A stretch of 64,000 nt of DNA, from positions 1,116,001 through 1,180,000 of the forward strand of contig NZ_WFKL01000001.1 in assembly GCF_009208105.1 (NCBI RefSeq), in the 5' to 3' direction. Positions within the stretch are counted from its first letter, which is position 1; each line of letters begins with the position of its first letter. The position numbers and the translations under genes are program-made. Below the pieces are notes generated by a model, which was not told the origin of the DNA, did no database searches, and saw nothing but the letters and a program-made list of their open reading frames with translations. This document shows positions 55,310 to 64,000 of the stretch, piece after piece. The DNA is from Rouxiella sp. S1S-2 (GTDB lineage: Bacteria > Pseudomonadota > Gammaproteobacteria > Enterobacterales > Enterobacteriaceae).

Positions 55310-57568
55310 ATGTCTATAAAACGCTACCCGCAGCTGGCTCACTGGGGAGCCTATACGGCCGTTGTGGAAAACGGTCGTTTGATCCGTTGCGAACCTTACT
55401 CTGCGGATGCCGATCCCTCACCAATGCTTGCCTCTATTCCTGAACTTGTCTATTCAGACAAGCGCATACGCAAACCTGCCGTGCGCCGTTCGTGGCTGAA
55501 AAATAGAGAAAACAGCGACAGAACGCTGCGCGGGCGCGAAGATTTTGTTGAAGTAGACTGGGACGTGGCGCTTGATTTGGTGGCCGACGAAAACCGCCGC
55601 GTCCGCGACCGCTATGGCGCATCCGGCATTTTTAACGGCTCTTACGGCTGGTCTTCTGCTGGGCGTTTACACCATGCGCGCTCGCTGGTACGCCGTTTCT
55701 ACTTTGCCGGTGGCGGTGGCGTTGACCAGCAGGGGAATTATAGCTGGGGTTCGGCACAGTTTTTTCTGCCTTATGTGATAGGCACCTACACTCCGTTGAC
55801 CGGCCGCGTAACCACCTGGCCGAGCGTGGTCGAACACTGTGATATTTTGCTGGCCTTCGGCGGACTGGCGCTGAAAAATGCGCAGGTTGCCTCGGGTGGG
55901 GCAGTGGAACATACCCTAAAACCGGCGCTCGAGCAGTTGGCTAAAAAGCGCACGCCAATCATTAATATCAGTCCGATGCGCGACGACTGCCCGGAGTTTG
56001 TTAACGCTGAGTGGATACCCATTCGTCCCAATACAGACGCCGCGCTGATGATGGCGATAGCCTTTGAGATTCAGCGAAAAGAGGCGCAGGACAGCGCGTT
56101 TCTGGCTACACATTGCGTCGGTTACCCGCAGTTGGCAGACTATCTTACCGGTGCTAAAGACGGCGTGGCGAAAACGCCTGACTGGGCCAGTGCAATCACT
56201 GGGATACCCGCCGAACGCATCGCGCGGCTCGCCGATCAGTTGATAGGTGTACGCAGCTTTATAACCTGCTCTTATTCGGTTCAGCGCGCCCACCGCGGCG
56301 AGCAACCTTACTGGATGATGATTGCACTTTCGGCGATGCTGGGGCAGGTGGGACTGCCGGGTGGCGGCTTCTCGTTTGGTCATGGCTCAATGAACAGCGT
56401 AGGCAATCCGCGCTTTGATACGCCGGGACCGGCGGTTAGCACGGGTCCCAATCCTTCCGGGCTGTCGATCCCGGTTGCGCGCATCAGCGACATGTTGCTC
56501 AACCCTGGACAGCCTTATGAATTTCAGGGCGAGACGCTAACGTATCCTGATATTCACTTGGTGCACTGGGCGGGCGGTAATCCGTTTCACCATCATCAGC
56601 AGCTCAATCGGCTGGTTAAAGGCTGGCAAAAACCTGACACCGTGATTGTGCAGGATAACGTCTGGACCTCGGCGGCCAGCATGGCCGACATCGTGCTGCC
56701 GGCAACGACGTCGCTGGAACGTAATGACATCGGCGGTTCATCCCGCGATCGCTACGTGCTGGCGATGCATCAGGCTGTGGCCCCGCAGCATCAGGCGCGC
56801 AACGACTATGACATTTTTGCCGATCTGGCCGAGCGTCTCGGTTATCGTGAAGCCTATACGCAGGGCAGGGATGAGGATGCCTGGCTGCGTCAAATTTACA
56901 AACAGTGTGGCGAAGCGCAGCACGGCACCGAGATTGAATGGCCTGATTTTGAAACCTTTTGGGAGCGCGGTTTTGTCGAGTTGCCGAAGCCTGAAAAAGA
57001 TTACGTATTTTTTGAATCGTTTCGTAAAAGTCCGCGTGCTAACCCGCTGGGAACGCAAAGCGGCAAGATTGAGCTATTCAGCCAAAAAATTGCCGATTAT
57101 CACTATGAGGACTTTGCACCGCATCCGCAGTGGCAGCCGCCGATTGAATGGCTGGGGTCTGAAACCGCCAAAAAGTGGCCGCTGCACCTGATTTCTATCC
57201 AGCCGAAGGATCGCCTGCACAGTCAGCTGGATCAGACGTCGCTGGCACAAAGTAACAAAACAGCCGGTAAAGAGACGCTTTACATGCACCCAGAAGACGC
57301 GGCGATGCGAAATCTGAAAGAAGGCGACCTTATAAAAGTCAGCAACGAACGGGGCAGCTGTCTGGCCGGCGTTTCCTTAAATGACGGCATTACCCGTAGC
57401 GTAGTATTGATGGCGACCGGGGCCTGGTTTAATCCGGGTTTCGGTAAAAAATGGAGTGAAACTGAGCAGGCTGGTAACCCAAACGTATTAACGCTGGATA
57501 TCGGTACCTCAAGGTTGACTCAGGGGCCAAATGCGATGAGCTGCCTGGTTGAAGTATCGGCTGTTTGA
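55310..57568 (+). CDS. Molybdopterin oxidoreductase, DMSO/biotin sulfoxide reductase family (BisC-like)
   Basis: A 752-aa bis-MGD molybdoenzyme. SYGWSSAGRLHHA near residue 111 is the motif that holds the molybdenum serine ligand (S116 by alignment with TorA/DMSO reductase YGWKSPG). There is no N-terminal Cys cluster and no Tat signal, so it is cytoplasmic like BisC (about 777 aa), which reduces biotin sulfoxide or methionine sulfoxide. No b-type cytochrome or chaperone gene is beside it. It separates galR from the Omr sRNAs, a place where E. coli has no such gene. Confidence 0.85.
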   Translation: MSIKRYPQLAHWGAYTAVVENGRLIRCEPYSADADPSPMLASIPELVYSDKRIRKPAVRRSWLKNRENSDRTLRGREDFVEVDWDVALDLVADENRRVRDRYGASGIFNGSYGWSSAGRLHHARSLVRRFYFAGGGGVDQQGNYSWGSAQFFLPYVIGTYTPLTGRVTTWPSVVEHCDILLAFGGLALKNAQVASGGAVEHTLKPALEQLAKKRTPIINISPMRDDCPEFVNAEWIPIRPNTDAALMMAIAFEIQRKEAQDSAFLATHCVGYPQLADYLTGAKDGVAKTPDWASAITGIPAERIARLADQLIGVRSFITCSYSVQRAHRGEQPYWMMIALSAMLGQVGLPGGGFSFGHGSMNSVGNPRFDTPGPAVSTGPNPSGLSIPVARISDMLLNPGQPYEFQGETLTYPDIHLVHWAGGNPFHHHQQLNRLVKGWQKPDTVIVQDNVWTSAASMADIVLPATTSLERNDIGGSSRDRYVLAMHQAVAPQHQARNDYDIFADLAERLGYREAYTQGRDEDAWLRQIYKQCGEAQHGTEIEWPDFETFWERGFVELPKPEKDYVFFESFRKSPRANPLGTQSGKIELFSQKIADYHYEDFAPHPQWQPPIEWLGSETAKKWPLHLISIQPKDRLHSQLDQTSLAQSNKTAGKETLYMHPEDAAMRNLKEGDLIKVSNERGSCLAGVSLNDGITRSVVLMATGAWFNPGFGKKWSETEQAGNPNVLTLDIGTSRLTQGPNAMSCLVEVSAV

Positions 57569-57651
57569 ATCTCACCGCTGGTTACACTTTGCGGCGTAAT
57601 GTTGCGATTGCCCGCTGGTTGTCAGAGGGCCTAAGCGGCTACATTAACAGT

Positions 57652-57744
57652 CCCAGAGGTATTGATTGGTGAATCATCAACATACAGTGTGTGTTGATAC
57701 CGATTGAAATTGCACCAACCTACGCAGATGCGTAGGTTTTTTTT
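57652..57744 (+). ncRNA. omrA: OmrA/OmrB-like small RNA, copy 1
   Basis: The 5' end CCCAGAGGTATTGATTGGTG is the conserved seed of E. coli OmrA, and GCACCAACC followed by a TACGCAGATGCGTA hairpin and a T-run matches its 3' terminator. The length (about 93 nt) and the place upstream of aas also match. Omr RNAs act with Hfq to lower outer membrane proteins such as CirA, OmpT and CsgD, and are induced by OmpR. A -10-like TACATT lies at 57640. OmrA or OmrB naming of the two copies is arbitrary. Confidence 0.92.
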
Positions 57745-57894
57745 TGCCTTTTGTCCAAATTTAACCTCTAAGTTACATTAACCAAACCTCCACTTTACAT
57801 TCCCTGTGGCAATTTTACAGTTGGTTGCAGTTTGCGCAGAACTCTTGCGATTGAAAGGTAGTGCATTATCCCGCGCTTCTCTAATGTTGGTGGT

Positions 57895-57989
57895 CCCAGA
57901 GGTATTGATTGGTGAATCATCCAACATGTTCTGCATGTTGAAACCGATTAAAATTGCACCAACCTACGCAGATGCGTAGGTTTTTTTTT
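57895..57989 (+). ncRNA. omrB: OmrA/OmrB-like small RNA, copy 2
   Basis: The first 26 nt are identical to copy 1 and the terminator half is nearly identical, while the middle (about 57921-57945) differs but again forms a small hairpin around CCAACATG/CATGTTG. A -10-like TAATGT lies at 57882. The tandem arrangement equals omrA-omrB in E. coli. Here both copies keep the same OmrA-type beginning, so they look more alike than the E. coli pair. Confidence 0.92.
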
Positions 57990-58124
57990 GTCCTTATTTC
58001 ATCCTTATTTTGTTCTGATTTTTTCCTTAAAATCCCATAGCTGTCGTCAAAGAAAGCTCCGCTATGCTAACCTCGTTAACTGCCTGTTCTCATTCGGATA
58101 GGTATAAATTTTGAGGAGAACGGA

Positions 58125-60293
58125 ATGCTCTATCGGTTATTACACTCATTTTTCCGCGCACTGTTTAAGGTGATATTCCGCGTTAGCGTAACCCCTGCTG
58201 ATGCCGCTTTTAGCTATCCGAAAATGCTGCTGACTCCCAACCACGTTTCGTTTATTGACGCGATGCTGCTGGTACTTTTCCTGCCGATAAAACCGGTGTT
58301 TGCCGTTTACTCCAATATTACCGAGAGCTGGTACATGCGCTGGCTCAGCACTTACATCGACTTTGTGGCGCTTGACCCCACTAAACCGATGGCAATAAAG
58401 CGTCTGGTACGTGAAATAGAGAAAGGGCGGCCGGTGGTTGTGTTTCCAGAAGGGCGTATTACCGTGACCGGTTCGCTCATGAAAATTTATGATGGCGCGG
58501 CCTTTGTGGCAGCGAAATCTCAGGCAACGGTTATTCCTATCCGCATTGATGGAGCGGAGTACACCCTTTTCAGCCGCCTGTACGGCAGCTTCAAACTGCG
58601 CTGGTTCCCTAAAATATCGATTAACGTTCTTCCGCCGCAAACCGTGACAATGCCCGAAGCTCCCCGCGCGCGTGACCGCCGCGTACTGGCCGGACAGCAA
58701 CTGCACAGCATCATGATGGAAGCCAGAATGGCAACCCGACCTCCAGAAACGCTGTATCAGGCGCTGTTATCCGCGCAAACACGCTATGGTCGCCGTAAAC
58801 CCTGCATCGCCGATATCTCGTTTAAAGAAGATAGCTATCAGGGACTGCTTAAAAAATCACTTGGCGTGAGCCGCATTCTGCAACGCTTTACCCTTGAGGG
58901 AGAGCACGTTGGCATGTTGTTGCCCAATGCCACCATTACCGCCGCAGCTATTTTTGGCGCTTCAATGCGCAATCGTATTCCGGCGCTGCTGAACTACACC
59001 TCCGGTGCCAAAGGAATAAAAAGCGCGGTGAAAGCGGCGCAGATTCAAACCATCGTCACCTCGCGCCAGTTTCTGGAAAAGGGAAAGCTGACCAACTTGC
59101 CGGAGCAGGTTACCGAGGTTAAATGGGTTTATCTTGAGGACTTGAAAGACACGGTGACGCGTGAAGACAAGCTGTGGATCCTCTTTCACCTTATTTTCCC
59201 GCGTCGTGCGATGCTGCATCAGCAGCCGGATGATGCAGCGCTCGTGCTGTTTACCTCGGGTTCGGAAGGGAACCCCAAAGGTGTGGTGCACTCACACGCC
59301 AGCCTGCTCGCCAACGTTGAGCAAATTCGTACTGTGGCCGACTTTACCCCGCGAGACCGATTTATGTCGGCGTTACCGCTGTTCCACGCTTTTGGGCTGA
59401 CGGTGGGGTTGTTTACACCCATAATCACCGGTGCGCGCGTTTTTTTATATCCCAGCCCGCTGCATTATCGCATTGTGCCTGAACTGATGTACGACCAGAA
59501 CTGCACTGTGCTGTTTGGCACCTCCACTTTCCTCGGCAACTATGCCCGTTTTGCTCATCCGTATGATTTTGCACGTGTGCGCTATGTGGTGGCCGGCGCA
59601 GAGAAGCTGGCTGAGAGTACTAAGCAAATCTGGCAGGATAAGTTCGGTCTGCGCATTCTTGAAGGCTACGGCGTGACCGAATGCGCGCCCGTAGTGGCAA
59701 TTAATGTGCCGATGGCCGCCAAAGTGAACACCGTGGGTAAAATTTTGCCGGGTATGCAGTCGCGCCTGATGACGGTACCGGGTATCGAAAAGGGGGGGCG
59801 TCTCCAGCTGCGCGGCCCCAACATTATGAAAGGCTATTTACGGGTCGAAAATCCCGGCGTACTTGAAACACCTGCTGCAGAAAATGCCCAGGGCGAGATG
59901 GAAGCAGGGTGGTATGACACGGGTGATATCGTTACGCTTGATGAGCAAGGCTACTGCGCCATTCGCGGCAGGGTAAAACGCTTTGCGAAGCTGGCCGGTG
60001 AAATGGTGTCGCTTGAAAGCGTTGAGTTACTTGCACTCAATGCTTCACCGGACGAGCAACATGCCGCCACCTCGCGCAGCGACAGCGCCAAAGGGGAAGC
60101 ACTGGTGCTATTCACCACTGACCCGCAGTTGGCGCGTGAGCAACTTTCAAAAAGCGCCCGCGAGCTTGGCATCCCCGAGCTTGCCGTTCCGCGCGATATT
60201 CGTGTCGTTAAAGCTCTGCCGCTTTTAGGCAGTGGCAAACCCGATTTTGTTACCCTGCGAGAGATGGCAGAAACACCGGAGAGTAAAGCATGA
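58125..60293 (+). CDS. aas: Bifunctional 2-acylglycerophosphoethanolamine acyltransferase / acyl-ACP synthetase Aas
   Basis: A 722-aa inner membrane enzyme (E. coli 719) that re-acylates lysophospholipids. The N-terminal acyltransferase has the HX4D box NHVSFID (H40, D45) and VVFPEGRIT. The C-terminal AMP-forming synthetase has [23 protein letters not shown] and WYDTGDIV. It works with LplT, encoded next with a 4-nt ATGA overlap. GGAG precedes the start. Confidence 0.95.
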   Translation: MLYRLLHSFFRALFKVIFRVSVTPADAAFSYPKMLLTPNHVSFIDAMLLVLFLPIKPVFAVYSNITESWYMRWLSTYIDFVALDPTKPMAIKRLVREIEKGRPVVVFPEGRITVTGSLMKIYDGAAFVAAKSQATVIPIRIDGAEYTLFSRLYGSFKLRWFPKISINVLPPQTVTMPEAPRARDRRVLAGQQLHSIMMEARMATRPPETLYQALLSAQTRYGRRKPCIADISFKEDSYQGLLKKSLGVSRILQRFTLEGEHVGMLLPNATITAAAIFGASMRNRIPALLNYTSGAKGIKSAVKAAQIQTIVTSRQFLEKGKLTNLPEQVTEVKWVYLEDLKDTVTREDKLWILFHLIFPRRAMLHQQPDDAALVLFTSGSEGNPKGVVHSHASLLANVEQIRTVADFTPRDRFMSALPLFHAFGLTVGLFTPIITGARVFLYPSPLHYRIVPELMYDQNCTVLFGTSTFLGNYARFAHPYDFARVRYVVAGAEKLAESTKQIWQDKFGLRILEGYGVTECAPVVAINVPMAAKVNTVGKILPGMQSRLMTVPGIEKGGRLQLRGPNIMKGYLRVENPGVLETPAAENAQGEMEAGWYDTGDIVTLDEQGYCAIRGRVKRFAKLAGEMVSLESVELLALNASPDEQHAATSRSDSAKGEALVLFTTDPQLAREQLSKSARELGIPELAVPRDIRVVKALPLLGSGKPDFVTLREMAETPESKA

Positions 60294-61492
60294 GTAAACC
60301 GCTGGGGAGCGAATTTCCCTTGATGTCCCGTAGCATGACTGCCGTCATTGTTGCGCAGTTTTTATCTGCCTTCGGTGACAATGCGCTGCTGTTTGCCACG
60401 CTGGCGCTCATTAAGCAGGAACTTTATCCTGACTGGAGCCAACCAGTGCTGCAAATGGCTTTTGTCGCTGCCTATATTATTCTCGCCCCTTTCGTCGGTC
60501 AGTTTGCCGACAGCTTCGCCAAAGGGCGCGTGATGATGTTCTCCAATGGCCTGAAGTTGCTGGGCGCTTTGGTTATCTGTTTCGGTTTTAACCCGTTTCT
60601 CGGCTACGGGCTGGTCGGCGTTGGCGCGGCTGCTTATTCACCGGCCAAGTATGGCATTCTTGGTGAAATAACCTCTGGCGATCAGCTGGTTAAAGCGAAT
60701 GGCCTGATGGAATCTTCGACGATTGCGGCTATTTTACTGGGATCCGTAGCGGGTGGCGCATTGGCAGACTGGCATATCACCGCGGCACTGATGATTTGCG
60801 GTTTAGCCTATGCGGCCGCGGTGGGGGCGAATATTTTTATCCCCAAACTGGCTGCGGCACGCCCCGGGCAGTCCTGGAACCCGCGCCGAATGTCTTCTAC
60901 CTTCTTCAGCGCCTGCCGCACCCTTTGGGCCGATGGTGAAACGCGTTTCTCGCTGGTAGGCACCAGTTTGTTTTGGGGCGCGGGCGTGACGCTGCGTTTT
61001 CTGCTGGTGCTGTGGGTACCGGTCGCACTCGGTATTACGGATAACACTACGCCTACGCTGCTGAACGCGATGGTGGCAGTCGGCATTGTGCTAGGTGCCG
61101 GTGCCGCTGCACGGCTGATAACGCTTAAAACGGTTAAACGCTGTCTGCCTGCGGGCATCGGTATTGGCGTGGTGGTGACGTTATTTACTCTTCAGCACAG
61201 CATGATAAATGCGTATGTGCTTTTGGCTTTGATTGGGGTCCTAGGGGGCTTCTTTGTGGTGCCGCTGAATGCGTTGCTGCAGCATCTGGGTAAAAAAACG
61301 GTAGGTGCGGGAAATGCAATTGCGGTGCAGAACCTCGGCGAAAACACGGCAATGTTGCTGATGTTGGGGTTGTACTCGCTGGTGGTGATGCTGGGTGCAC
61401 CGGTGATTGCGATTGGCGTGGGCTTTGGGGTGATATTTGCGTTAGCAATTGTCGGACTGTGGTTATGGCAAATTAAACAGCAGCGTACATAA
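60290..61492 (+). CDS. lplT: Lysophospholipid transporter LplT
   Basis: A 400-aa MFS-type inner membrane protein (E. coli 397) that flips 2-acyl lysophospholipids inward for Aas. About twelve hydrophobic helices, the N-terminal [20 protein letters not shown] and the [18 protein letters not shown] segment match the family. Its coupling to aas by overlapping stop and start is conserved. Confidence 0.94.
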   Translation: MSKPLGSEFPLMSRSMTAVIVAQFLSAFGDNALLFATLALIKQELYPDWSQPVLQMAFVAAYIILAPFVGQFADSFAKGRVMMFSNGLKLLGALVICFGFNPFLGYGLVGVGAAAYSPAKYGILGEITSGDQLVKANGLMESSTIAAILLGSVAGGALADWHITAALMICGLAYAAAVGANIFIPKLAAARPGQSWNPRRMSSTFFSACRTLWADGETRFSLVGTSLFWGAGVTLRFLLVLWVPVALGITDNTTPTLLNAMVAVGIVLGAGAAARLITLKTVKRCLPAGIGIGVVVTLFTLQHSMINAYVLLALIGVLGGFFVVPLNALLQHLGKKTVGAGNAIAVQNLGENTAMLLMLGLYSLVVMLGAPVIAIGVGFGVIFALAIVGLWLWQIKQQRT

Positions 61493-61510
61493 GCTCGACG
61501 AGAGTGATAG

Positions 61511-61539
61511 AAAAATCCCCTATCGCATCGGTAGGGGAT
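61511..61539 (-). terminator. Terminator on the minus strand (for tas)
   Basis: ATCCCCTA and TAGGGGAT (8-bp stem, 9-nt loop) are followed on the minus strand by TTTTT, 57 nt after the tas stop. A second G-rich hairpin, with a run of eight G at 61571-61578, lies between it and tas. Confidence 0.7.
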
Positions 61540-61595
61540 CACATAAAAGTCCCCTGCCCATCAATCGGGAGGGGGGGGTCGCCATCGGGCGATGA

Positions 61596-62636
61596 TTAAG
61601 GTGCAGGAATAGTGAAACGTTTGTGGATAGCTTCCAGCGCGTTGATCACCTCTTCATCCAGCGTTAAATCCTGACTATCGATATTAATCTTCAGCTGTTC
61701 CAGCGTCGTTGCACCAAGTAGGGTACTGGCGACAAACGGCTGTTGACGAACAAACGCCAGCGCCATCTGCGAAGGATCCAGATTAAGTTTTTTGGCCAGA
61801 CCAACATATTCGACCACCGCGGCCTCTGACTGGGCAGAAGAGTAGCGAGTAAAGCGACTGAACAGCGTATTACGCGCACCTGCCGGTTTAGCGCCGTTGA
61901 GATATTTGCCGCTCAGTGTACCGAATGCCAGGCTTGAGTATGCGAGCAGTTCAACGCCTTCGTGCTGGCTAATTTCAGCCAGGCCAATTTCAAAACTGCG
62001 GTTAAGCAGGCTGTACGGGTTTTGAATTGAAACAATGCGCGGCAGGTCGTGCTTCTCCGCCAACTGCAAATAGCGCATCACGCCCCATGGCGTTTCGTTC
62101 GACACGCCGATGTAGCGAATTTTACCGGCACGCACCTGTTCGTTCAACGCTTCCAGTGTTTCCAGCAGCGTGACTGCAGAATTATCCGCACTGTAGGTAT
62201 AACCCAGCTTGCCGAAGAAGTTAGTTGGGCGCTGCGGCCAGTGCAGCTGATAAAGGTCGAGATAATCAGTATTCAGACGCTTCAGGCTGGCATCCAACGC
62301 TGCGCGGATATTCTTGCGATCCAGTACCTGACCTGGGCGAATTGAGGCATCATTGCCGCGAGAAGGCCCCGCCACTTTACTCGCCAGAATGATTTTCTCA
62401 CGGTTTCCGCGCGCCTTGATCCAGCTACCGATATAGCTTTCTGTCAGACCCTGAGTTTCCGGGCGTGGCGGAACCGGATACATCTCTGCGGTATCGATCA
62501 GATTGATACCCGCCGCAAGGGCATAATCGAGTTGCTGATGAGCTTCGGCTTCACTGTTTTGTTCACCATAGGTCATGGTGCCCAATCCCAGTACGCTCAC
62601 TTCTAAAGAACTGTGGGGTATACGGTGATATTGCAT
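61596..62636 (-). CDS. tas: Aldo-keto reductase Tas
   Basis: A 346-aa NADP(H)-dependent aldo-keto reductase with the (beta/alpha)8 fold. It begins MQYHRIPHSSLEVSVLGLGT as E. coli Tas does, with LIDTAEMYPVPPRPETQG (catalytic D and Y), the lysine in ILASKVAG and the histidine in LYQLHWP. It is convergent with lplT, as in E. coli. Its physiological substrate is not firmly known; the E. coli gene complements a prephenate dehydrogenase defect. Confidence 0.93.
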   Translation of the reverse strand: MQYHRIPHSSLEVSVLGLGTMTYGEQNSEAEAHQQLDYALAAGINLIDTAEMYPVPPRPETQGLTESYIGSWIKARGNREKIILASKVAGPSRGNDASIRPGQVLDRKNIRAALDASLKRLNTDYLDLYQLHWPQRPTNFFGKLGYTYSADNSAVTLLETLEALNEQVRAGKIRYIGVSNETPWGVMRYLQLAEKHDLPRIVSIQNPYSLLNRSFEIGLAEISQHEGVELLAYSSLAFGTLSGKYLNGAKPAGARNTLFSRFTRYSSAQSEAAVVEYVGLAKKLNLDPSQMALAFVRQQPFVASTLLGATTLEQLKINIDSQDLTLDEEVINALEAIHKRFTIPAP

Positions 62637-63113
62637 TGCCTGTCTTCCTTAGTGTCTGAGAATGTCTGGCTGGCGCTTCAATGTTGTGCCCCGCTATAGA
62701 CAGGGACGTGCTTTGTTATAGCCAAAAAAACGCGTATCGCAGCAGCCACGCAGTATTGACTATATACAAGCGATGCCAGAGGGGGAAGAGCAAAGCGGGA
62801 AAGCGCCCGTTTTGCTACCTTTCAATGTATGCACTGCTCTTAAAAAGATAAATCGACTCGTTGTCGTCATATTGTTATTTTCTTCCTAATATAGAGGGTG
62901 AGTAATTCATCTTTAGCCAAAAGGTTAAAGGTTTGGTTTTTTGTTTTTAATGTTTATTTTTTCAAAGGTATTTTATTAAATAACGATTAAAATTATTGTT
63001 TTTTCTTTTGATGTGACGAGTGATTAAATATCTTGGAAAGTGTGGGTATATAATCTCTGGGTGATTTCATGTCGCTTTGTATAAACTGATTTTTCTTTTA
63101 GGAAGGAGGGGGT
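62637..63113. other. AT-rich non-coding region after tas
   Basis: About 477 bp, strongly AT-rich from about 62860 on, no credible ORF. The left end should hold the tas promoter. A perfect -10 hexamer TATAAT at 63049-63054 lies 60 bp before the orphan ORF at 63114, without a good -35. The composition is of the kind bound by H-NS on acquired DNA. Confidence 0.55.
63049..63054 (+). promoter_or_regulatory. Candidate -10 element for the orphan ORF
   Basis: TATAAT, identical to the sigma-70 -10 consensus, 60 bp upstream of the ATG at 63114. No matching -35 hexamer at 16-18 bp, so an activator may be needed. Confidence 0.35.
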
Positions 63114-63422
63114 ATGTTTCAACCTAAGGGACGGGTAAGTATTCTTGCGGGAAACTCGCGAGTTTATTTTAATGAAAGTAATGAGGTGACAGTGGATTGT
63201 CAATTGATGGCATTCGATGCGGCTTTATCATGTGCTAAAAAAATTCAGGAAAGTGAGGGGTATCTGCCACGAATATCTGTAGCTTTTGATCATCTTGGGA
63301 TCTTCCGTTTACAGTTTTTAGCAGAAGGGCTGACTAATTCACAAAAGCGTAATCCGCGATTGAATAATTTACATTATAGCATTCAGGATGTATATAAATC
63401 GATTTCGGAAAATATCAAATAG
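63114..63422 (+). CDS. Orphan small protein, hypothetical
   Basis: A 102-aa protein I do not recognise. It has a strong ribosome binding site (AGGAAGGAGG) and a likely promoter element upstream, so it is probably expressed. There is no signal peptide or membrane helix. The sequence has short beta-strand-like runs (RVSILAGNSRVYFN, ISVAFDHLGIFRLQFL) and a polar C-terminus. Low GC and its place between tas and a gene fragment point to acquired DNA. Confidence 0.55.
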   Translation: MFQPKGRVSILAGNSRVYFNESNEVTVDCQLMAFDAALSCAKKIQESEGYLPRISVAFDHLGIFRLQFLAEGLTNSQKRNPRLNNLHYSIQDVYKSISENIK

Positions 63423-63492
63423 ACATGTGTGAAATATTTGTTATACATGAGGGTTCTGTAAGACAATATTTAACTCATATACTCTTAACTGA

Positions 63493-63795
63493 AAAACTCC
63501 TGAAAATATCGTTCCTGGATTGTTAAATATCTCATTTTTGGGTGTGGATGCGGAATCACTATTATTGGAAATTCCAGAAGTAGCGCTATCTTCCGGCTCT
63601 GCATGTACATCGAGAAGTGATAAGCCTTCTCATGTTTTAAAAGAAATAGGCGTAAATGACGTTAATTCACAATCTAGTGTGCGCATTGGATTTGGGAGAT
63701 TTAATCATGAAGATGAAGTGAGTTATTTATGTCTACGCATGAATGAGGCTGTGAAAAAACTGCGTTCGATGGTGCCCCACTCCATTTCCAATTAA
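63493..63795 (+). pseudogene. C-terminal fragment of an IscS/NifS-type cysteine desulfurase
   Basis: The open frame from just after a TGA at 63490 encodes about 100 aa matching the end of IscS-like enzymes: VPGLLNISFLGVDAESLLLE, then the catalytic cysteine loop ALSSGSACTSRSDKPSHVL, then SSVRIGFGRF. The PLP-binding large domain, some 280 aa, is missing, and no good start is present (TTG 63520 lacks a ribosome binding site). It is best read as a truncated pseudogene. It differs from housekeeping IscS in detail and is AT-rich, so it may come from an acquired desulfurase. Confidence 0.75.
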
Positions 63796-63820
63796 ATAAA
63801 TCAAAAATGGAGTTTCATCT

Positions 63821-64000
63821 ATGCGAACATCGTCGGCATTTTTTCTACTTTTCGGCACGTTGTTTATGGCGGGAGGTTACGGTGCGACCTTTCTGATTTC
63901 AGCGTTTTTTCGCTTGCAGGGCGGCAGCGATATCGATGCCGGCCAGACGTTGGGGCTTGCTTTGATAGGCACTCTGATTGGTGTGCCTCTGGTCGGCTGG
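63821..64000 (+). CDS. MFS transporter, N-terminal part (cut by window end)
   Basis: The first 60 codons of a membrane protein: GGAG precedes ATG 63821, and two hydrophobic helices (AFFLLFGTLFMAGGYGATFL and TLGLALIGTLIGVPLVG) with the layout of major facilitator proteins follow. It runs off the right edge. Substrate unknown. GC content returns to normal here after the AT-rich stretch. Confidence 0.6.
   Translation, partial: MRTSSAFFLLFGTLFMAGGYGATFLISAFFRLQGGSDIDAGQTLGLALIGTLIGVPLVGW

Noticed and set aside
58146..58706. Minus-strand open frame of 186 codons inside aas
   Set aside because: It is antisense to the acyltransferase domain of aas and has no start signal or recognisable motif.
61555..61585. 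G-rich hairpin with eight G between lplT and tas as a lplT terminator
   Set aside because: No T-run follows on the plus strand and the pairing is imperfect; the supported terminator here serves tas on the minus strand.
1..64000. tRNA, rRNA, CRISPR array, insertion sequence or prophage
   Set aside because: Reading through both strands I saw no tRNA cloverleaf ends, no regularly spaced repeats, no transposase or phage protein among the open frames; short elements could still have escaped notice.

Overview
The window is a chromosomal segment of a Gram-negative enteric bacterium (order Enterobacterales). The best evidence is the block lysR-lysA ... galR ... omrA/omrB-like sRNAs-aas-lplT-tas at the right end, which keeps the Escherichia coli gene order and orientations in mirror image, with LysR, LysA, GalR, Aas, LplT and Tas all recognisable. 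Against that order, a beta-glucoside PTS cluster sits between lysA and galR, and a molybdenum oxidoreductase gene sits between galR and the sRNAs. Gene content (GH19 chitinase, many PTS and efflux systems) would suit a Serratia/Rahnella/Ewingella-type member of the Yersiniaceae, but the genus is a guess.

Layout. 1-2.3 kb: an ascorbate-type PTS operon (IIA-IIB-IIC) behind LacI-type operators and a CRP site. 2.3-6.3 kb: a LysR regulator divergent from an M20 peptidase, then yjiH/yjiG-like membrane genes and the broken end of a second M20 peptidase. 6.3-8.9 kb: Lrp/AsnC regulator, DUF2000 protein, RimJ/RimL-type acetyltransferase, CPBP protease. 8.9-20.8 kb: a large catabolic-looking locus. The minus strand carries a peptide-type ABC importer, an isoaspartyl peptidase, a gamma-glutamyl hydrolase-like protein and a cytoplasmic VanY-like carboxypeptidase. 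The plus strand carries a GntR regulator, a creatininase-family hydrolase, a ketopantoate-reductase-like enzyme and an SDR. Two similar 18-bp imperfect palindromes lie in the divergent promoter region.

21-36 kb: two tripartite RND efflux operons facing each other across a shared bidirectional terminator. One is MdtABC plus its own outer membrane factor (MuxABC-OpmB layout); its MdtB carries a 49-residue Ser/Thr-rich insertion. The other is an AcrAB-OprM-like system. 36.5-39.8 kb: a glucose-family PTS IICB gene, an AT-rich orphan gene and a GntR/UTRA regulator, with related operators before the PTS and regulator genes. 40-46.5 kb: secreted GH19 chitinase, SbmA/YddA-type ABC protein, exported TPR-like protein, an MBL-fold protein lacking the usual metal histidines, and a LysR regulator.

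46.5-58 kb: lysR/lysA, the beta-glucoside PTS (IIA divergent from IIC-GH1-IIB-GntR-GNAT) with three TTGGNATNCCAA operators, galR, a BisC-like molybdoenzyme and the tandem OmrA/OmrB-like sRNAs. 58-64 kb: aas-lplT, tas, an AT-rich stretch with an orphan ORF, a cysteine desulfurase C-terminal fragment, and the start of an MFS transporter cut by the window end. I found no tRNA, rRNA, CRISPR array, insertion sequence or prophage.
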